Shown here piece after piece: positions 49,482 through 59,684 of a stretch of 64,000 nucleotides of DNA; position 1 is the stretch's first letter, and every line of letters begins with the position of its first letter. The notes beneath the pieces were generated by a model. That model saw nothing but the letters and a program-made list of their open reading frames with translations, was not told the DNA's origin and made no database searches. This stretch comes from Caldimonas manganoxidans ATCC BAA-369 (lineage in GTDB: Bacteria; Pseudomonadota; Gammaproteobacteria; Burkholderiales; Burkholderiaceae_C): NCBI RefSeq assembly GCF_000381125.1, contig NZ_KB905936.1:1-64000 (forward strand), read 5' to 3'. Both the position numbers and the translations under genes were made by a program.

Positions 49482-50828
49482 TCAAACGTAGGCCGGAACC
49501 TGGCAGGTCTTGTGTTCGATGTGGTGGGCGAACTCGTCACGGAAATGCTTGATCATGGCCCGCACGGGCATCGCCGCCGCATCGCCCAAGGCGCAAATGG
49601 TGCGGCCCTGGATGTTGTCGGCCACCGAGTTCAGCAATTCGAGGTCTTCGGGGCGGCCCTTGCCATGCTCGATGCGGTGGACCATGCGCCACAACCAACC
49701 CGTGCCCTCGCGGCACGGCGTGCACTGTCCGCAGGACTCGTGCATGTAGAAGTACGACAGTCGCAGCAGCGACTTGACCATGCAGCGCGTCTCGTCCATC
49801 ACGATGACCGCCCCCGATCCCAGCATCGAGCCGGCCTTGGCGATGGAGTCATAGTCCATCGTGCACTCCATCATGATGGATGCAGGCAGCACCGGCGCCG
49901 AGGAGCCGCCCGGAATCACGGCCTTGAGCCGGCGCCCCTGACGCACCCCGCCGGCCAGTTCCAACAAGGTGGCAAACGGCGTGCCCATCGGGATCTCGTA
50001 GTTGCCCGGACGCTCGACATCCCCCACCACCGAGAAGATCTTGGTGCCACCATTGTTGGGCTTGCCCACCTGAAGGTAGGCATCGCCCCCGTGGCGAATG
50101 ATCCAGGGCACCGCCGCGAAGGTCTCGGTGTTGTTGATCGTGGTGGGCTTGCCGTACAAACCGTAGCTCGCCGGGAATGGCGGCTTGAACCGCGGCTGAC
50201 CCTTCTTGCCTTCCAGGGATTCCAGCAACGCGGTCTCTTCCCCGCAGATGTAGGCCCCAAACCCATGGTGGGCATGCAGCTGGAACGAGAAACCGCTGCC
50301 CAAGATGTTGTCGCCCAGATAGCCGGCCGCACGCGCTTCTTCGATCGCTTCCTCGAAACGCTCGTAGACCTCGAAAATCTCGCCGTGGATGTAGTTGTAG
50401 CCGACGCTGATGCCCATCGCATAGGCGGCAATGGCCATGCCTTCGATCACGATGTGCGGGTTGTAGCGCAGGATGTCACGATCCTTGCAGGTGCCCGGCT
50501 CGCCTTCGTCGGAGTTGCACACGAGGTACTTTTGCCCAGGGAACTGGCGGGGCATGAAGCTCCACTTGAGCCCCGTGGGGAAGCCTGCGCCGCCACGGCC
50601 GCGCAAGGCCGAGGCCTTCACTTCGGCAATCACCTGGTCCGGCGTCATGCCTGCCCCACCGTCCACGCCCAGCACCTTGCGCAGCGCTTGGTAGCCGCCA
50701 CGAGCCTCGTAATCCTTCAGGCGCCAGTTGCGGCCGTCCAATCCGGCATAGATCTGCGGCTGGATGTGGCGACCGTGGAAACAGGTCTCAAGGCCGGTGG
50801 CCTGGAACTTGGACAGGTCGAGGGCCAT
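49482..50828 (-). CDS. nuoF: NADH-quinone oxidoreductase subunit F
   Basis: NADH- and FMN-binding subunit of complex I, 448 residues. It has [15 protein letters not shown] (NADH/FMN), [30 protein letters not shown] and the cluster N3 motif [15 protein letters not shown] 50828 overlaps the nuoE stop by one base (TGATG). The open frame continues upstream within nuoE without family match. Confidence 0.97.
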   Translation of the reverse strand: MALDLSKFQATGLETCFHGRHIQPQIYAGLDGRNWRLKDYEARGGYQALRKVLGVDGGAGMTPDQVIAEVKASALRGRGGAGFPTGLKWSFMPRQFPGQKYLVCNSDEGEPGTCKDRDILRYNPHIVIEGMAIAAYAMGISVGYNYIHGEIFEVYERFEEAIEEARAAGYLGDNILGSGFSFQLHAHHGFGAYICGEETALLESLEGKKGQPRFKPPFPASYGLYGKPTTINNTETFAAVPWIIRHGGDAYLQVGKPNNGGTKIFSVVGDVERPGNYEIPMGTPFATLLELAGGVRQGRRLKAVIPGGSSAPVLPASIMMECTMDYDSIAKAGSMLGSGAVIVMDETRCMVKSLLRLSYFYMHESCGQCTPCREGTGWLWRMVHRIEHGKGRPEDLELLNSVADNIQGRTICALGDAAAMPVRAMIKHFRDEFAHHIEHKTCQVPAYV

Positions 50829-51358
50829 CACTTCACCCCTTGCTTGGCGGCCGACTCCAGCTCGGCCAGCAGCGCATCGAGTCGCTCGTTGCTCATGAAA
50901 CTGCACATCTGGCGATCATTGACCAGCATCACCGGCGCATCGGCGCACGCTCCGAGGCACTCGCATTCCTGCAGGGTGATCCGCCCATCGGGCGTGGTGC
51001 CTCCGATCTCGATGCCCAGACGTTGGGCCAAATACTCGGCAGCGGCCAGCCCGCCGCGCAACTGACACGGCAGGTTGGTGCAGACGTTGAGCTTGAACTT
51101 GCCCACCGGCTGCTGGTTGTACATGTTGTAGAAGGTGGTGACCTCACGCACCGCCACCGGGGGCATGCCGAGGTACTGGGCCACGCCCAACTCAGCCTCG
51201 GCCGACACCCAACCTTGCTCCTGCTGCACGATGGCCAGACACGCCATCACGGCCGACTGCTTCTGATCGGGCGGGTACTTCGCCACCTCGCGGGCAAAAC
51301 GCTCCAGCGTGGCCGGCGCGAACTGCATCGGCTGGACCTGCTTGGCTTGGGCGCTCAT
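50828..51358 (-). CDS. nuoE: NADH-quinone oxidoreductase subunit E
   Basis: Thioredoxin-like 2Fe-2S subunit of complex I, 176 residues, cluster N1a. Ligand cysteines are in [12 protein letters not shown] and [12 protein letters not shown]. The N-terminal helix bundle has [21 protein letters not shown]. It overlaps nuoD by ATGA and nuoF by one base. Confidence 0.96.
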   Translation of the reverse strand: MSAQAKQVQPMQFAPATLERFAREVAKYPPDQKQSAVMACLAIVQQEQGWVSAEAELGVAQYLGMPPVAVREVTTFYNMYNQQPVGKFKLNVCTNLPCQLRGGLAAAEYLAQRLGIEIGGTTPDGRITLQECECLGACADAPVMLVNDRQMCSFMSNERLDALLAELESAAKQGVK

Positions 51359-52608
51359 CGGTCAATCTCTCCGAACACGATGTCCATGGTGCCGATCACG
51401 GCCACGGCATCGGCAATCATGTGCCCCCTGGACATTTCATCCATCGCGGCCAGGTGGGCAAATCCCGGGGCACGGATCTTCAGGCGATAGGGCTTGTTGG
51501 CACCATCGCTGATGATGTAGATGCCGAACTCACCCTTGGGATGCTCGACGGCGGCATAGGCTTCGCCCTCGGGCACATGGAATCCCTCGGTGAAGAGCTT
51601 GAAGTGATGGATCAGCTCTTCCATGCTGGACTTCATCTGCACACGCGACGGCGGTGCCACCTTGTGGTTGTCGGTGATGACCGGCCCCGGGTTTTTGCGC
51701 AGCCACTCCACGCATTGCTGGATGATGCGATTGGACTGCCGCATCTCCTCCACGCGCACCAGGTAGCGGTCGTAGCAGTCACCATTGGTGCCCACCGGCA
51801 CGTCGAACTCCATGCGGTCGTACACGTCATAGGGCTGCATCTTGCGCAGATCCCAAGCGACGCCCGAGCCGCGCAGCATCGGACCGGTGAAGCCGAGGTT
51901 GAGCGCACGCTCCGGGCTGACCACGCCGATGCCCACCGTGCGCTGCTTCCAAATCCGGTTGTCCGTCAGCAGCGTCTCGTATTCGTCCACATGCTTCGGG
52001 AAGCGGCGGGTGAAGTCCTCGATGAAGTCCAGCAGCGAGCCTTGCCGGTTCTCGTTGAGCTTGGCCACCGCCTTGGCGCTGCGAATCTTGGAAGGTTTGT
52101 ACTGCGGCATGCGGTCGGGCAGGTCGCGGTAGACCCCGCCAGGGCGGAAATAGGCCGCGTGCATGCGCGCCCCCGAGACCGCCTCGTACATGTCGAAAAG
52201 ATCTTCCCGCTCACGGAAGCAGTAGATGAGCATGTTCATCGCACCGCAGTCCAGCCCATGAGCGCCCAGCCACAACAAGTGGTTCAGCAGCCGGGTGATC
52301 TCGGCAAACATGACGCGGATGTATTGCGCACGCTCGGGCACCTGGATGCCCAACAGCTTCTCGATGGCCAGACAGTAAGCATGCTCATTGCACATCATGG
52401 ACACGTAATCGAGACGGTCCATGTAGGGCAAGGACTGGATGTAGGTCTTGCTCTCGGCCAGTTTCTCGGTGGCTCGATGCAGCAGCCCAATATGGGGATC
52501 GGCGCGCTGAATGACCTCTCCGTCGAGTTCCAGCACCAGGCGCAACACGCCGTGGGCGGCAGGGTGCTGTGGGCCAAAGTTGAGCGTGTAGTTCTTGATG
52601 TCAGCCAT
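51355..52608 (-). CDS. nuoD: NADH-quinone oxidoreductase subunit D
   Basis: Quinone-site subunit of complex I, 417 residues, related to the large subunit of NiFe hydrogenases but without the metal cysteines. It has [51 protein letters not shown] and the C-terminal DIVFGEIDR. NuoC and NuoD are separate proteins here, not fused as in E. coli. Confidence 0.97.
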   Translation of the reverse strand: MADIKNYTLNFGPQHPAAHGVLRLVLELDGEVIQRADPHIGLLHRATEKLAESKTYIQSLPYMDRLDYVSMMCNEHAYCLAIEKLLGIQVPERAQYIRVMFAEITRLLNHLLWLGAHGLDCGAMNMLIYCFREREDLFDMYEAVSGARMHAAYFRPGGVYRDLPDRMPQYKPSKIRSAKAVAKLNENRQGSLLDFIEDFTRRFPKHVDEYETLLTDNRIWKQRTVGIGVVSPERALNLGFTGPMLRGSGVAWDLRKMQPYDVYDRMEFDVPVGTNGDCYDRYLVRVEEMRQSNRIIQQCVEWLRKNPGPVITDNHKVAPPSRVQMKSSMEELIHHFKLFTEGFHVPEGEAYAAVEHPKGEFGIYIISDGANKPYRLKIRAPGFAHLAAMDEMSRGHMIADAVAVIGTMDIVFGEIDR

Positions 52609-52621
52609 GGTTGCCTCGGGC

Positions 52622-53218
52622 TCAGTGCAAGCCGCCGTAGCGCTCTTCGCGGATCACGCGCGGCGTGATTTCGCGCGGCTCGATCGTCACCGGCTGGTAG
52701 ATGACGCGCCGCTGCTCGGGGTCGTAGCGCATCTCGACATGGCCCGTGGTGGGGAAATCTTTCCGGAACGGATGCCCGATGAAGCCGTAATCGGTCAGGA
52801 TGCGGCGCAAGTCCAGATGCCCTTCGAAGACGATGCCAAACAAATCGAAGGCCTCGCGCTCGTACCAGTTGGCCGAATTCCAGATTTCGTTGACCGAAGC
52901 CACCATGGGCAAGTCGTCATCGGGGCAGAAGGTGCGCACACGCAAGCGCCAGTTGTGCGTGATCGACAACAGGTGGCACACCACCGCGAAGCGCGGCCCG
53001 TCATGACGGCCGTCGCCATAGGTGCTGTAGTCCACGCCACACAAGTCGATGAGCTGCTCGAAGCGCAAAGCCTCGTCGTCGCGCAGGATGCGGCATACAC
53101 CGAGGTAGTCGGCGGCAGCCACCTCGACAGTGAGCTCGCCGCGCTCACGCCGCAGCGAACGGATCTGACCGCCCAGACGGGCCTCGAGCGCGCTTTGCAA
53201 AGTGTCGAGTCGGGTCAT
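52622..53218 (-). CDS. nuoC: NADH-quinone oxidoreductase subunit C
   Basis: Peripheral connecting subunit of complex I, 198 residues. Signatures are [30 protein letters not shown] and [12 protein letters not shown] 53218 (MTRLDTLQ) is chosen because upstream codons do not match the family and overlap nuoB. It lies 10 bp after nuoB. Confidence 0.95.
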   Translation of the reverse strand: MTRLDTLQSALEARLGGQIRSLRRERGELTVEVAAADYLGVCRILRDDEALRFEQLIDLCGVDYSTYGDGRHDGPRFAVVCHLLSITHNWRLRVRTFCPDDDLPMVASVNEIWNSANWYEREAFDLFGIVFEGHLDLRRILTDYGFIGHPFRKDFPTTGHVEMRYDPEQRRVIYQPVTIEPREITPRVIREERYGGLH

Positions 53219-53228
53219 GGGCGTCTCT

Positions 53229-53705
53229 TCAACGGGCAATGGTGTTTTCGCGGCGGATCTTGGACTGCAGCTGCAAGATGCCATAGAGCAAGGCCTCGGC
53301 CGTGGGCGGACAGCCCGGCACATAGACATCGACCGGCACGATGCGGTCGCAACCGCGCACGACCGAGTAGCTGTAGTGGTAATAACCACCCCCGTTGGCA
53401 CACGAACCCATGCTGATCACCCAGCGCGGCTCGGCCATCTGGTCATAGACCTTGCGCAGCGCCGGCGCCATCTTGTTGCACAAGGTACCCGCTACGATCA
53501 TCAGGTCGGACTGGCGCGGGCTGGGGCGAAACAACATGCCGAATCGGTCGATGTCATAGCGCGACGCACCGGCGTGCATCATCTCCACCGCACAACAAGC
53601 CAACCCAAAGGTCATGGGCCACAACGAGCCGGTCTTGGACCAGTTGACCAGCTTGTCCACCGTCGTGGTGATGAAACCTTCCTTGAGAACGCCTTCGATA
53701 CTCAT
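53229..53705 (-). CDS. nuoB: NADH-quinone oxidoreductase subunit B
   Basis: Carries cluster N2, which reduces the quinone; 158 residues. Ligands lie in [12 protein letters not shown] (the tandem cysteines), [21 protein letters not shown] and [14 protein letters not shown]. The sequence matches betaproteobacterial NuoB closely in length. It follows nuoA by 15 bp. Confidence 0.97.
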   Translation of the reverse strand: MSIEGVLKEGFITTTVDKLVNWSKTGSLWPMTFGLACCAVEMMHAGASRYDIDRFGMLFRPSPRQSDLMIVAGTLCNKMAPALRKVYDQMAEPRWVISMGSCANGGGYYHYSYSVVRGCDRIVPVDVYVPGCPPTAEALLYGILQLQSKIRRENTIAR

Positions 53706-53720
53706 GACTGCACTCCTTGG

Positions 53721-54080
53721 TCATTCCCAATCCAGGGCGCCCTTCTTCCACTCGTACACAAAGCCCACCACGAGAATGGACAGGAAAACCATCATGGCCC
53801 AGAAGCCCGCCGGCCCGATCTCGTGCAAGGCCACGGCCCAGGGGAAGAGGAAGGCGATTTCGAGGTCGAAGAGAATGAACAGAATGGCCACGAGGTAGTA
53901 GCGCACATCGAACTTCATGCGCGCGTCTTCGAAAGCCTCGAAGCCACACTCGTACGGGGAATTCTTCTCGGGATCGGGCCTTCGCGGCCCGAGGAGCAAC
54001 CCAAGCAGCTGCGGCGCCACGCCCACCGCGACGCCGACCAGAATGAACAAAAGGACGGGGAGATACTGGTCGAGGATCAT
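53721..54080 (-). CDS. nuoA: NADH-quinone oxidoreductase subunit A
   Basis: First nuo gene, 119 residues with three membrane helices. Family motifs are [21 protein letters not shown] and [16 protein letters not shown] 54080 gives the standard start [12 protein letters not shown]; the open frame continues upstream without match. It lies 212 bp downstream of tRNA-Leu, and read-through from the tRNA promoter is likely. Confidence 0.95.
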   Translation of the reverse strand: MILDQYLPVLLFILVGVAVGVAPQLLGLLLGPRRPDPEKNSPYECGFEAFEDARMKFDVRYYLVAILFILFDLEIAFLFPWAVALHEIGPAGFWAMMVFLSILVVGFVYEWKKGALDWE

Positions 54081-54292
54081 AGGCGTTGCGTCGCTTGGCT
54101 CATCGTTTCGTGGGTCCTGGCTGCGCCATGTCTGCGTCGTCCGGCCTTGCCGCAAGCGGCAAAAATAAGGCGCGCTGTCCTCAGCGGTCAACCGCTGCTT
54201 CAGCACGCCCGATTTCCCTGCACCCGCCTCAATGGACCGGCCTCAGGGTCGGCGAAGCACCGGATGAGGACTCCGCCGAAGATGCATTTCAA
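54081..54292 (-). other. Leader between tRNA-Leu and nuoA
   Basis: This 212-bp gap contains no convincing gene. A TTGCCG/CGGCAA hairpin (54147-54162) is present, but its T-run lies on the upstream side for minus-strand transcription, so it should not stop transcription toward nuoA. No clear independent nuo promoter was found. Confidence 0.4.
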
Positions 54293-54377
54293 TGGTGCCG
54301 ACGGCGAGACTCGAACTCGCACAGCTTTCGCCACTACCCCCTCAAGATAGCGTGTCTACCAATTCCACCACGTCGGC
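54293..54377 (-). tRNA. tRNA-Leu (anticodon GAG)
   Basis: The reverse complement is an 85-nt class II tRNA with encoded CCA. The acceptor stem is GCCGACG/CGTCGGC. The anticodon arm is CTATC-TTGAGGG-GGTAG, giving anticodon GAG (reads CUC/CUU). A long variable arm (TGGCGAAAGCTGTG region) and a T-arm GCGAGTTCGAGTCTCGC are present. It lies between secG and nuoA, a conserved position in Burkholderiales. Confidence 0.96.
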
Positions 54378-54388
54378 CCGGAACACTT

Positions 54389-54407
54389 TCGCAGGCCAAG
54401 CCTGCGA
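54389..54407 (-). repeat. Short perfect inverted repeat upstream of tRNA-Leu
   Basis: TCGCAGGC (54389-54396), CAA, GCCTGCGA (54400-54407), ending 12 bp before the tRNA 5' end. It may be a processing hairpin in the precursor RNA. There is no T-run. Confidence 0.45.
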
Positions 54408-54482
54408 CATGCACCAATCGTTGGGTTGGGTCCCGTAAGCGGCCGCAAAATCTGAGGGGCGCCGCTTACTGCACAGACATAA

Positions 54483-54513
54483 ATTCTAACCCGAAATGCA
54501 GGGTTTTCTCCAA
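54483..54513 (-). promoter_or_regulatory. Candidate promoter for tRNA-Leu and the nuo operon
   Basis: On the minus strand a -10 TAGAAT (54483-54488) lies 19 bp from a -35-like TTGGAG (54508-54513). It would start transcription about 100 nt upstream of the tRNA. The spacing is slightly long, so confidence is moderate. Confidence 0.45.
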
Positions 54514-54646
54514 GCGTCCTGAGCGATTTTTAAGACCGCTTTCCGGGTTTGCCGCCACGTCATCGGCGCATCGACCCCAACCCGCGGCGCTCTGGCTGCA
54601 GGCCCACTGGCAGGCTCCCCTCCCGGAGGTCCCCCCTGCTTCGGCC

Positions 54647-55045
54647 TCACTGCCCCGAGGCTGGAATCTGCGCGGCTCCAGCCGCCGAAGCCGGCTGCCC
54701 AGCCGCAGGGGCCGACGCGGCCTCGGGCGCCGCCGGAATTTGTGCGGCCGCCGGGTTGGCGGGCTGGTCGAGCACACTGGCACCGGGTGCAGCCGCCCCC
54801 CGGATCTCGGGCGTGGAGAGATAGGCCAAGGCCAGCGTGCAGGCAAAGAAGACCGTGGCACACACCGCGGTGGTCCGCGACAAGAAGTTGGCGCTGCCGC
54901 TGGCTCCGAACAAGCTGCCCGAGGCTCCGCTGCCGAATGAGGCCCCCATGTCAGCCCCCTTGCCGTGTTGGATCAGCACCAACCCGATCATGGCCAGCGC
55001 AGCCAGCAACTGCACCACGAGGATCAGGGTCATCATGAACTGCAT
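54647..55045 (-). CDS. secG: Preprotein translocase subunit SecG
   Basis: Small membrane partner of SecYE, 132 residues. Two helices (about 4-22 and 54-76) flank the conserved HGKGADMGASFGSGASGSLFGASGSANFLSR-type loop. The C-terminal 50 residues are a low-complexity Ala/Pro/Gln tail, common in betaproteobacterial SecG. It follows tpiA by 33 bp on the same strand. Confidence 0.95.
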   Translation of the reverse strand: MQFMMTLILVVQLLAALAMIGLVLIQHGKGADMGASFGSGASGSLFGASGSANFLSRTTAVCATVFFACTLALAYLSTPEIRGAAAPGASVLDQPANPAAAQIPAAPEAASAPAAGQPASAAGAAQIPASGQ

Positions 55046-55078
55046 CAGTGTTCTCCGGTGATTCAGGAGCCGCTCGCC

Positions 55079-55819
55079 TCATTGGGCCGCGCGGCAGATG
55101 GCGATGAAGTCGGCGGCCTTCAGCGAGGCGCCACCGATGAGCCCGCCGTCGATGTCGGGCTGCTGGAACAAGGCAGCGGCATTGTCGGGTTTGACGCTGC
55201 CCCCGTAGAGAATGCGCATGCTCTGGGCATGCGGCGTGGCCGCCGCGAGCTGCGCACGCAACACGGCGTGCACGGCCTGCGCCTGCTCAGGGGTGGCGGT
55301 CTGGCCGGTACCGATGGCCCACACGGGCTCGTAAGCCACCACGATTTGCGGTGTGCAAGAACCCAAGGCGTGAATCACGGCCGACAGCTGACGCTTGACG
55401 ACCGACTCGGTCTGCCCGGCCTGGCGCTCGGCCAAAGTCTCGCCCACGCACACCACCGGGATCAGGCCCTTGGCAAGGGCCATCTTCGCCTTGTCGGCCA
55501 CGAGTGCGTCGGTCTCGCCATGCAGGCTGCGACGCTCGGAATGGCCGACGATCACGTAGCGGCAGCCCAGGTCGGCGAGCATGGCCGCGGACACTTCGCC
55601 GGTGTAGGCGCCCTGCTCGTGGGCCGAGCAATCCTGCGCACCCAAGGCGATGCGGCTGCCCTGCAAGGCCAGCACACAAGCCGCCAGATAGGGATATGGG
55701 GGGCACACCGCCGTATCGCATCCGAAAGGCTCGGCCGCACGCAAGCCGGCCAGCAGCTCGGCGTTGGAGGCCAGGCTGCCGTGCATCTTCCAGTTGCCGA
55801 TGACGAGTTTGCGTCGCAT
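55079..55819 (-). CDS. tpiA: Triose-phosphate isomerase
   Basis: Glycolytic enzyme interconverting dihydroxyacetone phosphate and glyceraldehyde 3-phosphate; 246 residues. Active-site residues are in GNWKMHG (Lys), VIGHSERR-type [14 protein letters not shown] (His) and [13 protein letters not shown] (Glu). The phosphate loop is [12 protein letters not shown] 55819 gives the standard start. It is followed by secG. Confidence 0.97.
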   Translation of the reverse strand: MRRKLVIGNWKMHGSLASNAELLAGLRAAEPFGCDTAVCPPYPYLAACVLALQGSRIALGAQDCSAHEQGAYTGEVSAAMLADLGCRYVIVGHSERRSLHGETDALVADKAKMALAKGLIPVVCVGETLAERQAGQTESVVKRQLSAVIHALGSCTPQIVVAYEPVWAIGTGQTATPEQAQAVHAVLRAQLAAATPHAQSMRILYGGSVKPDNAAALFQQPDIDGGLIGGASLKAADFIAICRAAQ

Positions 55820-55852
55820 GGACGAAGCACTCCGCGCAAAAAGCTGCGAATT

Positions 55853-56863
55853 TTAAGGGGACGCGGGGTCCGCAGGGCGCCACTGCAGAATCAGCTTGCC
55901 AATGTGCTGATTGGACTCCATCAGTGCGTGCGCCTGGGCCGCCTCCTGCGGCTCGAAGCATCGAAAGACGACCGGCACGATGCGTCGCGAGGCGAGCAAA
56001 GGCCACACCTGCTGGCGCAGTTCACGCGCGATCTGGGCTTTGAAGGCCACAGAGCGAGGACGCAGTGTCGAGCCCGTCACCGTCAGGCGCCGACGCATCA
56101 ACGCCCCCAGGTCGAGCTCGGCCTTGGACCCCCGCTGCAAGGCAATGATGACCAGGCGGCCGTCGTCGGCCAGGCAGCTGATTTCGCGCGGCAGGTAGTC
56201 ACCGGCCACCATGTCGAGGATGACATCGGCGCCACGCCCGCCGGTCAGCTCACGGGTACGCTCGGCGAAGTCCTCGCGACGGTAGTTGATCGCGTGGTCG
56301 GCCCCGAGCCGGCAGCAAGCCTCGCATTTCTCGTCGGAGCCTGCCGTGGCGATGACGGTCGCACCGAAGGCCTTGGCCAGCTGGATGGCCGTCACGCCGA
56401 TGCCACTGCTGCCCCCCTGCACGAGCAGCGTCTCGCCTGCCTGGAGGCGGCCGCGCTGAAAGACGTTGGACCACACGGTGAAGAAGGTCTCGGGCAGGCC
56501 TGCGGCCTCGACATCGGACCACCCCGGCGGCACCGGCAAGCATTGAGCCACTGGCGCCACGCACAGCTGCGCATAGCCGCCGCCCTGAACCAAGGCGCAG
56601 ACCCGATCGCCCAGCCGAAAGCCGGCTTCGGCCAACGCCTGTGCATCTCCGGCCACGATCTGGCCAGCCACCTCGAGCCCCGGGATGTCCGAAGCCCCCG
56701 GCGGCACGGGATAGAGGCCCTTGCGCTGCAAGACATCGGGCCGGTTGACCCCCGAGGCGCTGACACGAATCAGCACCTCACCAGGCCCCGGCACTGGATC
56801 GGGGCGCTCGGTCAGGCGCAACACCTCGGGTGCGCCGTATTCAACGATCTCGACCGCTTTCAT
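55853..56863 (-). CDS. NAD(P)H-quinone oxidoreductase, zeta-crystallin-like MDR family
   Basis: A 336-residue medium-chain reductase without zinc ligands, like QOR/PIG3-type quinone reductases. It has PGPGEVLIRVSASGVNRPDVLQRKGLYPVPPG near the N-terminus and the nucleotide site LVQGGSSGIGVTAIQLAKAFG in the middle. ATG 56863 (MKAVEIVEYGAPEVL) is preferred because the upstream frame is serine-rich and lies over the pnp tail. It is 28 bp downstream of pnp and 33 bp upstream of tpiA, on the same strand. Confidence 0.9.
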   Translation of the reverse strand: MKAVEIVEYGAPEVLRLTERPDPVPGPGEVLIRVSASGVNRPDVLQRKGLYPVPPGASDIPGLEVAGQIVAGDAQALAEAGFRLGDRVCALVQGGGYAQLCVAPVAQCLPVPPGWSDVEAAGLPETFFTVWSNVFQRGRLQAGETLLVQGGSSGIGVTAIQLAKAFGATVIATAGSDEKCEACCRLGADHAINYRREDFAERTRELTGGRGADVILDMVAGDYLPREISCLADDGRLVIIALQRGSKAELDLGALMRRRLTVTGSTLRPRSVAFKAQIARELRQQVWPLLASRRIVPVVFRCFEPQEAAQAHALMESNQHIGKLILQWRPADPASP

Positions 56864-56891
56864 GAGGTCTCGTCCCGTGGCCTGCTCTGGC

Positions 56892-59042
56892 TCACTGTTG
56901 CTGCTGCTGTTGTTGCTGCTGCTCCTGAGCGTCACGTTCGGCCGCGGGCGCCCGTTCGGTCAAGGCCTTCATCGACAGCTTCACGCGCCCCTTGTCGTCG
57001 GTTTCGAGCACTTTGACACGCACGATCTGGCCCTCTTGCAGGTAGTCGCTGACCTTGTTGACACGCTCGTGAGCGATCTGGCTGATGTGCAGCAAGCCGT
57101 CTTTGCCAGGCAGCAAATTGACCAGGGCACCGAATTCCAGCAACTTGGTGACGGGGCCTTCGTAGATCTTGCCGACTTCGACTTCGGCAGTGATCTCCTC
57201 GATGCGGCGTCGGGCCTCCTCGGCGCGCGCGCCATCGGTGGAGGCAATGGTGATCGTGCCGTCTTCGGCGATGTCGATCTGGGTGCCGGTTTCCTCGGTC
57301 AGGGCGCGGATCGTGGCCCCTCCCTTGCCGATCACGTCGCGGATCTTCTCCGGATTGATCTTCATGGTGTACAGACGCGGAGCGAACTGCGACACCTCGG
57401 CCTTGGCGCCACCGACGGCCTCAACCATCTTGCTGAGGATGTGCATGCGCGCCTCCTTGGCCTGGGCCAGCGCGACTTGCATGATCTCTTTGGTGATGCC
57501 CTGGATCTTGATGTCCATCTGCAAGGCCGTGACGCCTTCGGTCGTGCCGGCGACCTTGAAGTCCATGTCGCCGAGGTGGTCCTCGTCGCCCAGGATGTCG
57601 GTGAGCACCGCAAAGCGGTTGCCCTCTTTGATCAGGCCCATGGCAATGCCGGCCACATGGGCCTTCAGGGGAACACCGGCATCCATCAGCGCCAAGCAGC
57701 CACCACACACGGAGGCCATGGAGGACGAGCCATTGGACTCGGTGATCTCGGAGACCACGCGCATCGAGTAGGCAAATTCGTCTTTGGAGGGCAGCACGGC
57801 CACCAACGCCCGCTTGGCCAGACGGCCGTGGCCGATCTCGCGACGCTTGGGGCTGCCCACACGGCCGGTTTCCCCGGTGGCAAACGGTGGCATGTTGTAA
57901 TGCAGCATGAACCGGTCGGTGAACTCACCGGTCAGCGCATCGATCTTTTGCGCATCGCGATCGGTACCGAGGGTGGCCACGACCAGGGCCTGGGTTTCGC
58001 CGCGGGTGAACAGGGCCGAGCCATGGGTGCGCGGCAGCACGCCGGTGCGGATCTCGATCGGGCGCACGGTGCGCGTGTCGCGACCGTCGATGCGCGGCTC
58101 TCCGGCCAGGATCTGGCTGCGCACGATGCGCGCCTCGATGTCGAAGAGCAGCCCATCGACTTTGACCTCGTCGAATTCGAGGCCTTCGGTGCTGAGCGCC
58201 TCCTTGACGGCGGCATAGGCTTCACGGCAAGCCTGGGTGCGGGCCTGCTTGGAGCGAATTTGGTAGGCCGCGCGCAGTTTGTCTTCGGCCAGGGCAGTGA
58301 CCTTGGCGATGAAAGCCTCGTCTTTGGGGGGCGGCTGCCAGTCCCATTCAGGCTTGCCCCCCTCACGCACGAGCTCATGGATCGCTTCGATCGCCACCTT
58401 GCCCTGCTCGTGGCCGAAGACGACGGCGCCAAGCATGACATCTTCGGGCAACTGGTCGGCCTCGGACTCGACCATCAAGACGGCCGCCTCGGTGCCGGCC
58501 ACCACCAGGTCCAAACGGGACTGCGCCAGCTGGGTCTTGCCCGGATTGAGCACATACTCACCGTTGATATATCCCACGCGCGCCGCACCGATCGGACCGT
58601 TGAAGGGGATGCCCGAAACGGCCAACGCCGCGCTGGTGGCAATCATCGCAGGAATGTCCGGCTCGACCTCGGGATTGAGCGAGAGCACGTGCACGACGAC
58701 CTGCACCTCGTTGAAGAAGCCCTCGGGAAAGAGCGGACGAATGGGTCGGTCGATCAGGCGAGAGGTCAGGGTTTCGTACTCGCTGGGCCGGCCCTCCCGC
58801 TTGAAAAAGCTGCCCGGGATCTTGCCAGCAGCATAGGTCTTTTCGATGTAATCGACGGTCAGGGGGAAGAAGTCCTGGCCAGGCTTGGCATTCTTGGCCG
58901 CCACCACGGTGGCCAGCACGACGGTGTCGTCCATGTTGACCAGCACCGCACCGGTGGCCTGACGAGCGATTTCGCCCGTCTCCATCGTGACGGTGTGCTG
59001 CCCCCATTGGAAGGTCTTGGTGACTTTGTTGAACATGCTCAT
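56892..59042 (-). CDS. pnp: Polyribonucleotide nucleotidyltransferase (PNPase)
   Basis: Phosphorolytic 3'-5' exoribonuclease of the degradosome, 716 residues. It has two RNase PH-like domains ([31 protein letters not shown] in the first; [14 protein letters not shown] in the second). KH is at about 553-615 ([15 protein letters not shown]) and S1 at about 620-695 ([20 protein letters not shown]). It ends in a run of nine glutamines, which is unusual. ATG 59042 follows GGAGATATCC. A long hairpin lies in its leader. Confidence 0.97.
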   Translation of the reverse strand: MSMFNKVTKTFQWGQHTVTMETGEIARQATGAVLVNMDDTVVLATVVAAKNAKPGQDFFPLTVDYIEKTYAAGKIPGSFFKREGRPSEYETLTSRLIDRPIRPLFPEGFFNEVQVVVHVLSLNPEVEPDIPAMIATSAALAVSGIPFNGPIGAARVGYINGEYVLNPGKTQLAQSRLDLVVAGTEAAVLMVESEADQLPEDVMLGAVVFGHEQGKVAIEAIHELVREGGKPEWDWQPPPKDEAFIAKVTALAEDKLRAAYQIRSKQARTQACREAYAAVKEALSTEGLEFDEVKVDGLLFDIEARIVRSQILAGEPRIDGRDTRTVRPIEIRTGVLPRTHGSALFTRGETQALVVATLGTDRDAQKIDALTGEFTDRFMLHYNMPPFATGETGRVGSPKRREIGHGRLAKRALVAVLPSKDEFAYSMRVVSEITESNGSSSMASVCGGCLALMDAGVPLKAHVAGIAMGLIKEGNRFAVLTDILGDEDHLGDMDFKVAGTTEGVTALQMDIKIQGITKEIMQVALAQAKEARMHILSKMVEAVGGAKAEVSQFAPRLYTMKINPEKIRDVIGKGGATIRALTEETGTQIDIAEDGTITIASTDGARAEEARRRIEEITAEVEVGKIYEGPVTKLLEFGALVNLLPGKDGLLHISQIAHERVNKVSDYLQEGQIVRVKVLETDDKGRVKLSMKALTERAPAAERDAQEQQQQQQQQQ

Positions 59043-59109
59043 GGATATCTCCGGTGATCGACGCGCATGTGGCCGCGCGCCAAGCCTGGAGCCTCGTCAC
59101 CGGAGCGGA

Positions 59110-59154
59110 GTGCCATTCCAGGGCGCCTGCCCCGCAGGCGCCTTGGAATGACAC
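59110..59154 (-). promoter_or_regulatory. Long hairpin in the pnp leader, candidate RNase III site
   Basis: Two 21-nt arms (59110-59130 and 59134-59154) pair with a CCC/GGG turn and only two imperfect positions. It lies in the rpsO-pnp gap, about 68 nt upstream of the pnp start. In E. coli an RNase III hairpin at this place controls pnp autoregulation. The same role is inferred here from position and length. Confidence 0.6.
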
Positions 59155-59186
59155 AGCAACTCCATTGCAGTGGCGCGGACTCCGAC

Positions 59187-59228
59187 AAAAAAACAAAGAG
59201 CCTGTGCTGGGGACGCCAGACAGGCTCT
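59187..59228 (-). terminator. Rho-independent terminator after rpsO
   Basis: On the minus strand, AGAGCCTGT (59228-59220) and ACAGGCTCT (59205-59197) form a 9-bp stem with a 14-nt loop. It is followed by TTGTTTTTTT. It starts 18 bp after the rpsO stop. Partial read-through would give the rpsO-pnp transcript known in other bacteria. Confidence 0.85.
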
Positions 59229-59245
59229 CGGTCATCCTCGGGCGC

Positions 59246-59515
59246 TTACTTGCGCAGACCCAGTTTCTGGATCAACGCCGTGTAGCGCTCGGCATCCTTG
59301 TTCTTCAGATAGGCCAGCAGACGCTTGCGGCGGTTGACCATCTTCAGCAAACCACGGCGACCGTGATGGTCCTTCTTGTGGAGCTGGAAATGCGGGGTGA
59401 GTTCATTGATGCGGGCGGTCAGCAAAGCCACCTGCACCTCGGGAGACCCGGTGTCGGCAGCGCCGCGGGCATGGGCCTTGATGATCTCGGCCTTGTTCAG
59501 ATCTGCGATCGACAT
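59246..59515 (-). CDS. rpsO: 30S ribosomal protein S15
   Basis: Ribosomal protein of 89 residues that binds the 16S central domain. Family signature: [23 protein letters not shown] then [28 protein letters not shown] 59515 gives the normal N-terminus [15 protein letters not shown] and follows AAGGA. Upstream codons in the open frame have no match. It precedes pnp, the usual order. Confidence 0.97.
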   Translation of the reverse strand: MSIADLNKAEIIKAHARGAADTGSPEVQVALLTARINELTPHFQLHKKDHHGRRGLLKMVNRRKRLLAYLKNKDAERYTALIQKLGLRK

Positions 59516-59684
59516 ATCGTTCCTTGGAATCGACCGCCTCCGCCGGCACGCGAAAAGCGGGCTGCCGGAAGGGACGGTTTCGTGTTCACTTGCGGTCGCG
59601 GGCGAAACCTCCCCGCGCCGTGCCTCGTCCTGCAGTTTCGAGCTGCAAAACTTGCGCATTGTACACGATGGCTCGGTGCCGGGC
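59516..59684 (-). promoter_or_regulatory. rpsO upstream region
   Basis: A -10-like TACAAT (59658-59663, minus strand) is the best promoter sign; its -35 is poor. The leader contains TGCAG/CTGCA around TTTCGAG (about 59631-59647). S15 is known to repress its own mRNA in several bacteria through varied leader structures. No known S15 RNA motif was recognised. Confidence 0.35.

Noticed and set aside
48399-51065. 888-codon open frame antisense to nuoG, nuoF and nuoE
   Set aside because: The opposite strand carries three certain complex I genes. The antisense product shows no domain and only follows their third-position GC bias.
56721-59057. 778-codon open frame antisense to pnp
   Set aside because: It covers all of pnp on the other strand, with repetitive Gly/Asp/His composition and no recognisable motif.
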